Assembly: GCA_023389055.1 (NCBI GenBank)
Contig: JAEWFA010000065.1
Span: 1 to 64,000 of the forward strand
DNA length: 64,000 nucleotides
Direction: 5' to 3'
DNA from: Pseudomonadota bacterium
Lineage (GTDB): Bacteria; Pseudomonadota; Gammaproteobacteria; Burkholderiales; Burkholderiaceae_E
Position numbers and translations under genes: made by a program. This document shows positions 43,886-53,767 of the stretch, piece by piece. The notes beneath the pieces are model-generated. The model was not told the DNA's origin, did not search any database, and saw nothing but the letters and a program-made list of their open reading frames with translations. Positions within the stretch are counted from its first letter, which is position 1, and every line of letters begins with the position of its first letter.

Positions 43886-44305
43886 CTACTTCCGGCTGCG
43901 GAACTTGCGCAATGCGGCGATCTGCGCGATCGCCTCGGCGAGTTCGGCCTGCGCCTTCGCGTAGTCGATGGCGCCCTCGCGGTTCGCCAGCGCTTCCTCG
44001 GCCGCGCGCTTGGCCTCCTCGGCCTTCGCTTCGTCGAGGTCGCGTCCGCGAATCGCGGTATCGGCGAGCACGGTGACCCGGTTCGGCTGCACCTCGAGGA
44101 TTCCGCCCGCCACGAAGACGAACTCCTCCTCGGCCTGCCCCTTCACCTTGATCCGCACCGCGCCCGGCCGGATGCGCGTGATCAGCGGCGTGTGCTGCGG
44201 ATAGATACCCAACTCGCCCGCCTCGCCCGGCAGCGCGACGAACTCCGCCTTGCCCTCGAAGATCGAGCGCTCGGCGCTTACGACGTCGACATGGATTGTG
44301 TGCAT
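43886..44305 (-). CDS. atpC: F1Fo ATP synthase epsilon subunit
   Basis: A 139-residue protein with the N-terminal beta-sandwich (HTIHVDVVSAERSIFEGKAEFVALPGEAGELGI) and C-terminal helical hairpin (LDEAKAEEAKRAAEEALANREGAIDY) of the epsilon subunit, which inhibits ATP hydrolysis by F1. The ATG at 44305 fits the family N-terminus; a TTG at 44317 is in frame. No strong ribosome site is visible because the heptamer repeat element lies just upstream (44323-44493). Last gene of the atp operon. Confidence 0.95.
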   Translation of the reverse strand: MHTIHVDVVSAERSIFEGKAEFVALPGEAGELGIYPQHTPLITRIRPGAVRIKVKGQAEEEFVFVAGGILEVQPNRVTVLADTAIRGRDLDEAKAEEAKRAAEEALANREGAIDYAKAQAELAEAIAQIAALRKFRSRK

Positions 44306-44322
44306 TTCGGGGTCCAAGCGTC

Positions 44323-44489
44323 GTGAAGGGTGAAGGGTGAAGGGTAAAGGGGGCCGAGCTGTCTGCGGCCGCCTTCGGGCTTCACCTCATCATCGACATC
44401 CCTCGTTCGGTCGGTTTCAAACAATGAAGGTCCTGGGTGAATGGACAGAGGCACCGGCTCGGCGCCCTTCACCCTTCACCCTTGACCCT

Positions 44490-44493
<4 letters not shown>
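44323..44493. repeat. Inverted GTGAAGG-heptamer element, copy 2 (atpD/atpC junction)
   Basis: Four heptamers (three GTGAAGG, one GTAAAGG) run from 44323 to 44350. A 115-bp core starting GGGCCG and ending CGC follows. Four inverted heptamers (CCTTCAC, CCTTCAC, CCTTGAC, CCTTCAC) then run from 44466 to 44493. The organisation, arm lengths and inner edges match copy 1 at 20314-20409, but the core is unrelated. The atpD stop codon (44490-44492) lies in the outermost heptamer. Confidence 0.9.
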
Positions 44494-45935
<1,442 letters not shown>

Positions 45936-45957
45936 TTCGGGTTCCTTCCTGGATTCG

Positions 45958-46827
45958 TTAGACCGCTGCGGCGCCGCCGACGATCTCGGACAGCTCCTTC
46001 GTGATCGCCGCCTGGCGCGCCTTGTTGTACGAGAGCTGAAGGTCGTCGATGACCTTCTTCGCATTGTCGGACGCGGACTTCATCGCCACCATTCGCGCGC
46101 TCTGCTCGCTCGCCATGTTCTCGGCAACCGCCTGGTAGACGATCGACTCGATGTAGCGCAGCAGCAGTTCGTCGAGCACGGCCTGCGCGTCGGGCTCGTA
46201 GAGGTAGTCCCACGAGAACTCGCGCGTGTCCTCCTGCAACCGTTCGGTGGACAACGGCAGCAACTGCTCGAGCACGGGCTCCTGCTTCATCGTGTTGATG
46301 AAGCGCGTGTACGCGAGGTAGACCGCGTCGACCTCGCCGCGCTCGTAGGCTTCGAGCTGCACGCGCACCGGGCCGATCAGCCGATCGAGATGCGGCGTGT
46401 CGCCGAGCTGCACCAGGTGCGAGACCACCTTGGCGCCGATGCGCTGCAGGAAGCCGAAGCCCTTGTTGCCGATCGCGGTGGCCTGCACGCCGACGCCGCT
46501 GCGCTCGAGCTCGCGCAGCCGGTTGGTGACGGCGCGCAGCACGTTCGTGTTCAGCCCGCCGCACAGCCCCTTGTCGGTGGTGACGACGATCACGCCGACG
46601 TTGCGCTGCTGCTCGCGCACGACGAGAAAGGGATGACGGTACTCGGGATTCGCGTCGGCCAGGTGCGCCGCGATGTTGCGCACCTTGTCGGCATACGGAC
46701 GCGCATGGCGCATGCGCTCCTGCGCCTTGCGCATCTTCGACGCGGCGACCATCTCCATCGCCTTCGTGATCTTGCGCGTGTTCTGCACGCTCTTGATCTT
46801 GGTGCGGATCTCTTTGCTGCCCGCCAT
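45958..46827 (-). CDS. atpG: F1Fo ATP synthase gamma subunit
   Basis: A 289-residue central-shaft subunit. The N-terminal helix KEIRTKIKSVQNTRKITKAMEMVAASKMRKAQ and the C-terminal signature NAKKVIDDLQLSYNKARQAAITKELSEIVGGAAA are canonical. It couples rotation of the c-ring to catalysis in alpha3beta3. A 145-bp gap, larger than others in the operon, separates it from atpA. Confidence 0.97.
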   Translation of the reverse strand: MAGSKEIRTKIKSVQNTRKITKAMEMVAASKMRKAQERMRHARPYADKVRNIAAHLADANPEYRHPFLVVREQQRNVGVIVVTTDKGLCGGLNTNVLRAVTNRLRELERSGVGVQATAIGNKGFGFLQRIGAKVVSHLVQLGDTPHLDRLIGPVRVQLEAYERGEVDAVYLAYTRFINTMKQEPVLEQLLPLSTERLQEDTREFSWDYLYEPDAQAVLDELLLRYIESIVYQAVAENMASEQSARMVAMKSASDNAKKVIDDLQLSYNKARQAAITKELSEIVGGAAAV

Positions 46828-46874
46828 GTGCCTTCCTGGTTAGCGCTCTAAAACGGGCGAAGGAACCGTAGCGA

Positions 46875-46889
46875 GCGACCCGAGGTCGC
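46875..46889. other. Hairpin in the 145-bp atpA-atpG gap
   Basis: GCGACC-CGA-GGTCGC forms a perfect 6-bp stem with a 3-base loop. It sits in a stretch rich in repeated GCGAG/CGCAGC words (about 46870-46945). No reading frame with coding character is seen in 46828-46972. It could be an mRNA-processing or stability hairpin within the atp transcript. Confidence 0.4.
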
Positions 46890-46972
46890 AGCGAGAAGCG
46901 CAGCCGTACGTGAGTGCGGCGAGCATCGCAGCGGCGAGATCGGGACGCGCAGTAGGTTCATTCGTACGTTCT

Positions 46973-48529
46973 TCAATACGCGCCGGTCTTCTTGAAGTCC
47001 TTGACCGCTTCGTGCAGCTGCGCCTCGACTTCCTTCGACAGCTTCTTGTCGCGCTCGATCGACTCGACGAGCGGGCCGTACTTGCTGCGCACGAACTCAC
47101 GCATCGCGCGCTCGGCGTCGAGCGCCTTCGCCACCTCGATGTCGTCGAAATAGCCGTTGTTCACGGCGAACAGCGTCAGCGCCATCTCCCAGACCTGCAG
47201 CGGCTGGTACTGCGGCTGCTTCATCAACTCGGTGACGAGGCGTCCGCGCTCGAGCTGCTTGCGGGTGGCTTCGTCGAGGTCCGAGGCGAACTGCGCGAAG
47301 GCCGCAAGCTCCCGATACTGCGCCAGCGCCAGGCGAACGCCGCCGCCCAGCTTCTTGATGATGTCGGTCTGCGCCGCGCCGCCCACGCGCGACACGGAGA
47401 TGCCGGCGTTGATGGCCGGGCGGATGCCGGCGTTGAAGAGGTCGGTCTCGAGGAAGATCTGGCCGTCGGTGATCGAGATCACGTTCGTCGGAACGAAAGC
47501 GGAAACGTCGCCCGCCTGCGTCTCGATGATCGGCAGCGCGGTGAGCGAGCCGGTCTTGCCCTTGACCTCGCCGTTGGTGAACTTCTCGACGTAGTCCTCG
47601 TTGACGCGCGCGGCGCGCTCGAGCAGGCGGCTGTGCAGGTAGAAGACATCGCCCGGATAGGCTTCACGACCCGGCGGACGGCGCAGCAGCAGCGAGATCT
47701 GGCGATACGCCCACGCCTGCTTGGTCAGGTCGTCATAGATGATCAGCGCGTCCTGTCCGCGGTCGCGGAAGTACTCGCCCATCGTGCAGCCCGAGTACGC
47801 CGCCAGGTACTGCAGCGCCGCCGATTCGGAGGCGCTCGCCGCGACGACGATCGTGTACGCCATCGCACCGGTTTCCTCGAGCTTGCGCACGACGTTGGCG
47901 ATGGTGGAGGCCTTCTGCCCGATCGCGACGTACACGCAGGTCAGGTCCTTGCCCTTCTGGTTGATGATCGTGTCGATCGCCACCGCGGTCTTGCCGGTCT
48001 GGCGGTCGCCGATGATCAGTTCGCGCTGCCCGCGGCCGATCGGCACCATCGCGTCGACCGACTTCAGGCCGGTCTGCACCGGTTGCGACACCGACTTGCG
48101 CGCGATGACGCCCGGCGCGACCTTCTCGATGACGTCGGTGAGTTTCGCGTTGATCGGGCCCTTGCCGTCGATCGGCTCGCCGAGCGCGTTGACGACGCGG
48201 CCGATCAATTCGGGACCGACCGGCACCGCGAGAATGCGGCCGGTCGACTTCACCGTGGCGCCTTCCGAAATGTGCTCGTAGGGCCCCATGACCACCGCGC
48301 CCACCGAGTCGCGCTCGAGGTTCAGCGCCAGCCCGTAGGTGGCGGCCTGCCCGGGCGCGGGGGGGAACTCGATCATCTCGCCCTGCATCACCTCGGACAG
48401 GCCGTGGATGCGACAGATGCCGTCGGTGACCGAGACGACCGAACCCTGGTTGCGCGTGTCGGCGCCGATGTTCAGGTTCTGGATGCGCGACTTCAGCAGT
48501 TCGCTGATTTCGGCCGGATTCAGTTGCAT
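46973..48529 (-). CDS. atpA: F1Fo ATP synthase alpha subunit
   Basis: A 518-residue non-catalytic nucleotide-binding subunit. MQLNPAEISELLKSRIQNL, the P-loop GDRQTGKTAVAIDTIINQKG, the DDLTKQAWAYRQISLLLRRPPGREAYPGDVFYLHSRLLERAAR stretch (part of the beta/alpha signature region) and the C-terminal KSKLS-like domain are as expected. The gene follows atpH by 15 bp. Confidence 0.97.
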   Translation of the reverse strand: MQLNPAEISELLKSRIQNLNIGADTRNQGSVVSVTDGICRIHGLSEVMQGEMIEFPPAPGQAATYGLALNLERDSVGAVVMGPYEHISEGATVKSTGRILAVPVGPELIGRVVNALGEPIDGKGPINAKLTDVIEKVAPGVIARKSVSQPVQTGLKSVDAMVPIGRGQRELIIGDRQTGKTAVAIDTIINQKGKDLTCVYVAIGQKASTIANVVRKLEETGAMAYTIVVAASASESAALQYLAAYSGCTMGEYFRDRGQDALIIYDDLTKQAWAYRQISLLLRRPPGREAYPGDVFYLHSRLLERAARVNEDYVEKFTNGEVKGKTGSLTALPIIETQAGDVSAFVPTNVISITDGQIFLETDLFNAGIRPAINAGISVSRVGGAAQTDIIKKLGGGVRLALAQYRELAAFAQFASDLDEATRKQLERGRLVTELMKQPQYQPLQVWEMALTLFAVNNGYFDDIEVAKALDAERAMREFVRSKYGPLVESIERDKKLSKEVEAQLHEAVKDFKKTGAY

Positions 48530-48544
48530 GGGATACCCCTTGGC

Positions 48545-49078
48545 TTAAAGCTTCATCGCGCTGGCCATCCGGGCCAGCTTGCCGCGCACGGAAGCGTCGA
48601 TCACCTCGTCGCCGATCTTCACCGCGACGCCGCCGATGAGGCTGGCGTCGACGGTGACCGACGGCTTGACCTGCTTGCCGTATCGTTGGGCAAGCGTCGC
48701 GACGATGTCGTCGATCTGTTGTTGCACGAGCGGATATGCGGACCGGATCTGCGCATCGAGCACGCCCTCGTGCTCGTTGCGCAGCCGCTCGAAGAGCTCG
48801 GCGATTTCGGGAAGCACCGTGAGGCGCTCGTTCTCGGCGAGCACCTGCACGAAGTTGCCCTGTTCGGCGCTCAACTGGCCGCTGACGTCGGCGACGAGCC
48901 GTGCAACCTGCTCGACGGAGAGCCGCGGGTTGCCGATCAGCTCGCGCGCGCTGTCGGTGGCGACGACGGTGGCCAGGCGGCGCAGTGCGTCGGACCACGA
49001 AGGCAGCGCGCCCGTCTCGCGGGCGAGATCGAAGGCAGCCTCGGCGTAGGGTCGTGCGATCGTCAGCGACTCGGCCAT
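48545..49078 (-). CDS. atpH: F1Fo ATP synthase delta subunit
   Basis: A 177-residue peripheral-stalk protein: LTIARPYAEAAFDLARETG at the N-terminus and the signature VTVDASLIGGVAVKIGDEVIDASVRGKLARMA at the C-terminus. It connects the b-dimer to the top of F1. It is 4 bp downstream of atpF. Confidence 0.95.
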   Translation of the reverse strand: MAESLTIARPYAEAAFDLARETGALPSWSDALRRLATVVATDSARELIGNPRLSVEQVARLVADVSGQLSAEQGNFVQVLAENERLTVLPEIAELFERLRNEHEGVLDAQIRSAYPLVQQQIDDIVATLAQRYGKQVKPSVTVDASLIGGVAVKIGDEVIDASVRGKLARMASAMKL

Positions 49079-49082
49079 GATG

Positions 49083-49556
49083 TCAGTGCAGCTCGTTCTT
49101 CAGGTTGGCGAGCAACTCGGCATGGCGATTCGCGTCGATCTCGCGGCGCAGGATCCGCTCGGCGCCCGCAACCGCGAGCGTGGCGACCTGCTCGCGCAAC
49201 TGCTCGCGCGCGCGTTGCGCGGCAAGCACCGCCTCTTCCTCGGCCGCCTTGCGCGCGGCGGCGACGATCTGCGCGGCTTCGTCGCGCGCGTTCTCGACGA
49301 TGCCCGCAGCCTGCCGCTCGGCGACCGTGCGCACCTCGGAGGCACCGGCGCGAGCCTGCTGCAGCTCCTGCTCGACGCGACGCTCGGCGGCGACGAGATC
49401 GGCCTTCGCCTTGTCGGCGGCGGCCAGGCCGTCGGCGATCTTCTGCGAGCGCGCATCGAGCGCGCGCGTGATCGGCGGCCAGACGAAGCGCGCGGTGAAC
49501 CACCACAACGCGAGGAAGACGACGATCTGGACGATGAGCGTCGCGTTCAGGTTCAC
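49083..49556 (-). CDS. atpF: F1Fo ATP synthase b subunit
   Basis: A 157-residue stalk protein with a single N-terminal membrane helix (LNATLIVQIVVFLALWWFTARFVWPPI) and a long charged coiled coil (residues 30-150). It uses a GTG start. Typical length (156) for beta-proteobacteria. It anchors the delta/alpha stator to subunit a. Confidence 0.95.
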   Translation of the reverse strand: MNLNATLIVQIVVFLALWWFTARFVWPPITRALDARSQKIADGLAAADKAKADLVAAERRVEQELQQARAGASEVRTVAERQAAGIVENARDEAAQIVAAARKAAEEEAVLAAQRAREQLREQVATLAVAGAERILRREIDANRHAELLANLKNELH

Positions 49557-49596
49557 GTGAGACCCCCTGGAAACTGGATGGACGGGATCCCGGCGA

Positions 49597-49839
49597 TCAG
49601 CCCTGGAACGGATTGGCGAACGCGAACATCATCGCGATACCGACGCCGATCAGAAACGCCGCGTCGATCAGGCCGGCGAGCAGGAACATCTTCGTCTGCA
49701 GCTTGTCCATCAGTTCGGGCTGGCGAGCTGCGCCCTCGATGTACTTGCCGCCCATCATGCCGATGCCGACGCAGGCGCCGAGGGCACCCAGGCCGATGAT
49801 CAGACCGCATGCGACGGCGACGAGAGCAACGTTGGTCAT
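49597..49839 (-). CDS. atpE: F1Fo ATP synthase c subunit
   Basis: An 80-residue hairpin of two hydrophobic helices joined by the conserved polar loop A-R-Q-P-E-L. The ion-binding carboxylate is an Asp in FLLAGLIDAAFLIGVG, and the extra ligands of sodium-type c-subunits (Gln in helix 1, Glu-Ser in helix 2) are not seen, so proton coupling is expected. Forms the rotor ring. Confidence 0.96.
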   Translation of the reverse strand: MTNVALVAVACGLIIGLGALGACVGIGMMGGKYIEGAARQPELMDKLQTKMFLLAGLIDAAFLIGVGIAMMFAFANPFQG

Positions 49840-49900
49840 GGTTCTAGGACTCCGGTGAAAAGAGACTGTTGCTGTTGCTGTGGAGGAAAGGACGGAAAGC

Positions 49901-50722
49901 TCAGTGATGCTCGAAGGCCTGGCCGACGTAGACGAGCGCCAGCATCATGAAGATGAACGCCTGCAGCGTGATGATCAGGATGTGGAAGATCGCCCAGGCC
50001 AGCCCGGTGAGGAAATGCAGGCTGAAGCCCCACCAGGTGAAGGTGGCGCCGAGCAGCGCGATCAGCATGAAAACGAGTTCGCCGGCGTACATGTTCCCGA
50101 ACAACCGCATGCCGAGCGAGACGGTCTTGGCCAGGTATTCGATGATCTGCATCAGCAGGTTGATCGGCCACAGCAGGAAGTGCGAGCCGAACGGCGCGGT
50201 GAAGAGCTCGTGCGTGAAGCCTCCGGCTCCTTTCGTCTTGATGCCGTAGTAGATCGAAGAGCCGAGCACGACCATCGCGAGCGACAGCGTGCCGTTCAGG
50301 TCGGCGGTGGGCACCGCGCGCATGTAGTGGATGCCGACCTTCGCGGCGAGCCACGGGAACAGATCGACGGGGATCAGGTCGATCGCGTTCATCAGGAAGA
50401 TCCAGACGAACGAGACGAGCGCCAGCGGCGCGACGTAAGTGAGGTCGCCCTTCACGATCGCGCGCGCCTGCTCGTGCACGAATTCGACGACCGATTCGAT
50501 CGCGCCGACGAAGCGGTTCGGCACGCCGGCGGTGATCATTCGCGCCGCGCGGTACATCAGCCATCCCGTAAGCACCGCCGTGAGCACCGAATAGAACACG
50601 GTGTCCCAGTTGACGATCGCGAAGTCGATGATGTTCTTCTGCGCCCCGCCCGAGGAGTTCAGGTGCGTCAGATGGTGAACGATGTACTCTGAGGCGGTCG
50701 GTGCGTTCGCTGCAGCTGCCAT
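49901..50722 (-). CDS. atpB: F1Fo ATP synthase a subunit
   Basis: A 273-residue integral membrane subunit. The essential arginine is in the SLGMRLFGNMYAGELVFMLIALL helix, and the family segments PVDLFPWLAAKVG and YVGQAFEHH are present. It forms the proton half-channels next to the c-ring. It is preceded by atpI and followed by atpE 61 bp away. Confidence 0.96.
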   Translation of the reverse strand: MAAAANAPTASEYIVHHLTHLNSSGGAQKNIIDFAIVNWDTVFYSVLTAVLTGWLMYRAARMITAGVPNRFVGAIESVVEFVHEQARAIVKGDLTYVAPLALVSFVWIFLMNAIDLIPVDLFPWLAAKVGIHYMRAVPTADLNGTLSLAMVVLGSSIYYGIKTKGAGGFTHELFTAPFGSHFLLWPINLLMQIIEYLAKTVSLGMRLFGNMYAGELVFMLIALLGATFTWWGFSLHFLTGLAWAIFHILIITLQAFIFMMLALVYVGQAFEHH

Positions 50723-50760
50723 GGGACTCGTGTGCGGTATCGGAAACCGTTATCGGATCG

Positions 50761-51162
50761 TCACGACCTGCCCTTCGACAGGGGATTGCGCTCGAGGGCC
50801 ATCGAGAACAGCGGAGCCTGCAACGCAACGATCAGCCCGAGCAGCAGCGAAAGCCACCGGATGTCCGACTGCGTCTTCACGATCCAGAACAGCAGCAGGA
50901 CCGTGAGTCCGATCTTGACGAACTCCCACAGGAAGAAGACGACCGGGTAGGACTCCGGCGTGCGTTTCCTGTGCAGCGTCAGGCGCAGCGCGAACAACGC
51001 ATTCGGGATGATCGCCGCGGCTCCGCCCAGCACGACCGACCGGGCGCTCTCCCAGCCTGCCCAGCCCCCGGCCGACAAGGCCAGGACTGCGACAGCAGCG
51101 ATCTGCAGTCCAACGGCAGCCAACATGACGATTACGGATCGGCTGCGGCCATTGGCCCGCAT
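50761..51162 (-). CDS. atpI: ATP synthase assembly/I subunit family protein
   Basis: A 133-residue membrane protein with four hydrophobic segments, AAAIIPNALFALRLTLHRK and the WEFVKIGLTVLLLFWIVK helix, matching the AtpI family thought to help assemble the c-ring. The ATG at 51162 is chosen; a TTG two codons earlier is possible. The promoter at 51178-51206 lies immediately upstream, leaving a leader of only about 9 bases. Confidence 0.88.
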   Translation of the reverse strand: MRANGRSRSVIVMLAAVGLQIAAVAVLALSAGGWAGWESARSVVLGGAAAIIPNALFALRLTLHRKRTPESYPVVFFLWEFVKIGLTVLLLFWIVKTQSDIRWLSLLLGLIVALQAPLFSMALERNPLSKGRS

Positions 51163-51177
51163 GGGCAAAGACGCGAG

Positions 51178-51206
51178 ATTCTAGCCCTTGCTGCCAGATG
51201 GGTCAA
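51178..51206 (-). promoter_or_regulatory. Sigma-70 promoter of the atp operon
   Basis: Reading the minus strand, a -35 TTGACC (51206-51201), a 17-base spacer and a -10 TAGAAT (51183-51178) lie just before atpI, in the 82-bp parB-atpI gap. The spacing is optimal and the hexamers have one mismatch each. Expected start of transcription is near 51171. Confidence 0.75.
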
Positions 51207-51234
51207 ACCGCTTGTGCAACGCAGCAACGACTCT

Positions 51235-51248
51235 TTGACGCAGGTCAA
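51235..51248. promoter_or_regulatory. FNR/CRP-superfamily-like palindrome upstream of the atp promoter
   Basis: TTGAC-GCAG-GTCAA is a perfect 5-bp inverted repeat with 4-base spacing, the geometry of FNR/Anr/Dnr sites (TTGAT-N4-ATCAA) with one change per half. Its centre is about 70 bp upstream of the predicted atp start, a usual activator position. It overlaps the parB stop codon. Confidence 0.35.
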
Positions 51249-52147
51249 TCGACCTCGACGCCCAGCCGCTCGAGCAGCCCCTGGAACTGTTCGTTGCTCG
51301 AAAACGAGATGGTCAGCTTGCCGCGTCCGCCGGCGTTGGCGCGCAGCGACACGTGGGTGGCGAGCGCGTCGGCGATGCGCTCCTGCAGGCGTTCGACGTC
51401 GCGGTCGGGCGTTCGACGGCGGGCGGAGACGCCCCCGTGGATCCCCTGCGCTTCGGCCAGCGTTCGCTGCACCAGTTGTTCGGTCTCGCGCACCGACAGG
51501 CGCTTGTCGACCACGCGCTGCGCGAGCAGGATCTGCTCGGCCTTGTCGAGCGCCAGCAGCGCCCGCGCATGTCCCATGTCGAGGTCGCCGGCGAGCAGCA
51601 TCGTCTGCACCGGCTCGGCCAGCTGCAGCAGGCGCAGCAGGTTGGTCGTCGCGCTGCGCGAGCGGCCGAGTGCGTCGGCGGCCTGCTCGTGCGAATAGCC
51701 GAACTCGGCGGTGAGTCGACGGATCGCCTGCGCCTGCTCCAGCGGATTGAGGTCCTCGCGCTGCAAGTTCTCGATCAGCGCCATCGCGAGCGCCTGCTCG
51801 TCGGACACCTCGCGCACGACCACCGGCACCTCGTCCAGACCGGCAAGGCCGGCGGCGCGAAACCGGCGCTCGCCCGCGATGATTTCCCAGCGGCCCTCGC
51901 CGGCCGGGCGCACGACGATCGGTTGCATGACGCCGTGGCCGCGAATGGACGCCGCGAGCTCCTGCAGCGACGACTCGTCCATGCGGGTGCGCGGCTGGTA
52001 GCGGCCTGGCTGCAGCGCGTTCAGCGGCAGTGCGCGGGTCGGCTCGTCGCTGTGCGCCGATTCCGGCTGGCGCTGCTCGTCGCCGCCGAGCAGCGCATCG
52101 AGTCCGCGGCCCAGGCCCTTGACGCGAAGCTTGGGGCTCTTGCTCAT
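51245..52147 (-). CDS. parB: Chromosome-partitioning protein ParB
   Basis: A 300-residue CTPase/DNA-binding protein. The N-terminal GLGRGLDALLG ParA-contact motif, the YQPRTRMDESSLQELAASI segment, the GERRFRAAGLAGL CTP-binding motif, the ALIENLQREDLNPLEQAQAI helix and the central helix-turn-helix (EQAADALGRSRSATTNLLRLLQL) are all visible. It binds parS sites, two of which lie at 55776-55791 and 57288-57303, and spreads. Its ATG overlaps the parA stop (ATGA). Confidence 0.96.
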   Translation of the reverse strand: MSKSPKLRVKGLGRGLDALLGGDEQRQPESAHSDEPTRALPLNALQPGRYQPRTRMDESSLQELAASIRGHGVMQPIVVRPAGEGRWEIIAGERRFRAAGLAGLDEVPVVVREVSDEQALAMALIENLQREDLNPLEQAQAIRRLTAEFGYSHEQAADALGRSRSATTNLLRLLQLAEPVQTMLLAGDLDMGHARALLALDKAEQILLAQRVVDKRLSVRETEQLVQRTLAEAQGIHGGVSARRRTPDRDVERLQERIADALATHVSLRANAGGRGKLTISFSSNEQFQGLLERLGVEVD

Positions 52148-53046
52148 CGGGAAGACTCCGGGGAATCGGGAACGGCGGAAACGGATCGCGGCTCGGGCGA
52201 CGGTTTCGGCGCCTGTGCCGCGGCCGGCTGCGACAGCGGGCGTCGAGACCACCCGGCGACGCGTTCGACGAGTTCCGCGCCGAATTGAAGATAGGCGCGT
52301 GCGCCTTTCGATTGCGGATCGAACACGATTCCCGGCAGTCCGTAGCTGGGCGCTTCGGCCAGTCGGACGTTGCGCGGAATGATCGTGCGGAACACCTTGT
52401 CGCCGAAGTGCTGCTCGAGTTGCGCCGACACCTGCTGCGTGAGCGTGACTCGCGGATCGAACATCACGCGAAGCAGCCCGATCACTTGCAGATCCCGATT
52501 GAAGTTGGCATGCACTTTCTTGATCGTGTTGACCAGGTCCGACAGCCCTTCGAGCGCGAAGTATTCGCACTGCATCGGGATGACGACGCCGTGCGCAGCG
52601 CAGAAGCCGTTCAGCGTCAGCAGCGACAACGACGGCGGGCAGTCGATCAGCACGAAGTCGTACTGCCCGAGCACCGGCGCGAGCGCGTCCTTCAGCCGCG
52701 ACTCGCGTTCGTCGAAATCGACGAGGTCGAGTTCCGCGCCGGCGAGATCACGGTTCGCCGGCAGCACGTCATAGCCGGACTTCTCGGCTCGCTGCGTGGC
52801 GTCGACAACGTCGGCCAGGCCGATCAGCACGTGGTACACCGAGCGTTTGAGCGAACGCTTGTCGATCCCGCTTCCCATCGTCGCGTTGCCCTGCGGGTCC
52901 AGATCGACGAGCAGCGTTCGCTTGCCGTGCCGGGCGAGCGCGGCGGCCAGATTCACGGACGTGGTGGTCTTGCCCACGCCGCCCTTCTGGTTGGCGACGA
53001 CGAAGATTTTCGGCGCAGGTAAGCGCACGCTTTCAGTTTCGTTCAT
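52144..53046 (-). CDS. parA: Chromosome-partitioning ATPase ParA
   Basis: A 300-residue deviant Walker ATPase. KGGVGKTT at residues 21-28 carries the signature lysine, LVDLDPQGNATMG is motif A', and YDFVLIDCPPSLSLLTLNGFCAA is Walker B. It drives segregation of ParB-parS complexes. The start at 53046 (MNETESVRLP) overlaps the end of rsmG by 14 bp. It has a Pro/Ala/Ser-rich C-terminal tail of about 35 residues, longer than many ParA proteins. Confidence 0.96.
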   Translation of the reverse strand: MNETESVRLPAPKIFVVANQKGGVGKTTTSVNLAAALARHGKRTLLVDLDPQGNATMGSGIDKRSLKRSVYHVLIGLADVVDATQRAEKSGYDVLPANRDLAGAELDLVDFDERESRLKDALAPVLGQYDFVLIDCPPSLSLLTLNGFCAAHGVVIPMQCEYFALEGLSDLVNTIKKVHANFNRDLQVIGLLRVMFDPRVTLTQQVSAQLEQHFGDKVFRTIIPRNVRLAEAPSYGLPGIVFDPQSKGARAYLQFGAELVERVAGWSRRPLSQPAAAQAPKPSPEPRSVSAVPDSPESSR

Positions 53047-53767
53047 GCGTTTCCTGCTTTTGGGCGATGAGCGTGCTGTGTTCGAGCACGACGAGTCGGC
53101 GCGCGGCACCCAGTTCCGGGACGTGCAGCGGTATGTCCCGGCAGATGCGCCATTGGTTTGTGAGCGCGCACTTCTCGGCTTCGTCGACATGCGCCTTCAT
53201 CGCCGCGACGACCGTGCGAGGCCCGGGGAGCGGCCCCAGCGCCGCAACGTAGTCGGCCAGCGAGGCGAAAGCGCGGCAGACGATTGCGTCCGGCGGCACG
53301 TCGCTGGCCGGCAGATCCTCGACACGGCATCGTGCGATCGTGAGATTGGCAAGCGCCAACTCGGTCTTGACCTGATGCAGGAAGGCCGCCTTTTTGGCGA
53401 CGGGCTCGACGAGAACGAGGTCGGCCTCGGGCCACAGCAGCGCGAGCACGACTCCGGGCAGCCCGGCGCCGCTGCCCACGTCGACGATTCGCCATCGCGC
53501 ACCGTCGGCATCGGGAAGCGCTCGACGTTCCTGGACCAGCTCCTTCAGCGGCGCGACGATCGCCGCGCAATCGAACACGTGCTGTACGAGCATCTGCTCG
53601 GGTTCACGGACTGCGGTCAAGTTGTACGTCCGGTTCCACTTCACGAGCAAGGCGACGTACCGTAGCAGCGAATCAGCTAACGCTCGCTGCGCGGAAGGGT
53701 CTCGGGGCCAGACGCCGAGCGCCTGCAGCGCCGAACTCAGGCGCGACGTCGCCGCCTCAAGCTGCAC
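53033..53767 (-). CDS. rsmG: 16S rRNA (guanine-527-N7)-methyltransferase
   Basis: A 244-residue GidB/RsmG protein. VDVGSGAGLPGVVLALL is the SAM-binding motif, preceded by the KWNRTYNLTAVREPEQMLVQHVFD segment typical of the family. It methylates G527 in helix 18 of 16S rRNA. GTG start at 53767 overlaps the mnmG stop. Part of the mnmG-rsmG-parA-parB run. Confidence 0.95.
   Translation of the reverse strand: MQLEAATSRLSSALQALGVWPRDPSAQRALADSLLRYVALLVKWNRTYNLTAVREPEQMLVQHVFDCAAIVAPLKELVQERRALPDADGARWRIVDVGSGAGLPGVVLALLWPEADLVLVEPVAKKAAFLHQVKTELALANLTIARCRVEDLPASDVPPDAIVCRAFASLADYVAALGPLPGPRTVVAAMKAHVDEAEKCALTNQWRICRDIPLHVPELGAARRLVVLEHSTLIAQKQETHERN

Noticed and set aside
43831..43886. Direct repeat GGCCCGTCAG after atpC, considered as an attachment site
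   Set aside because: The two 10-bp copies are only about 30 bp apart with no integrase or mobile gene; chance or a hairpin remnant is simpler.
46910..49471. Plus-strand reading frame of about 850 codons opposite atpA-atpH-atpF
   Set aside because: Antisense shadow of canonical ATP synthase subunits.
49548..49563. Third parS-like sequence around the atpF start (contains TTCACGTGA)
   Set aside because: Four mismatches to the consensus, and it is explained by the GTG start and N-terminal codons of atpF.
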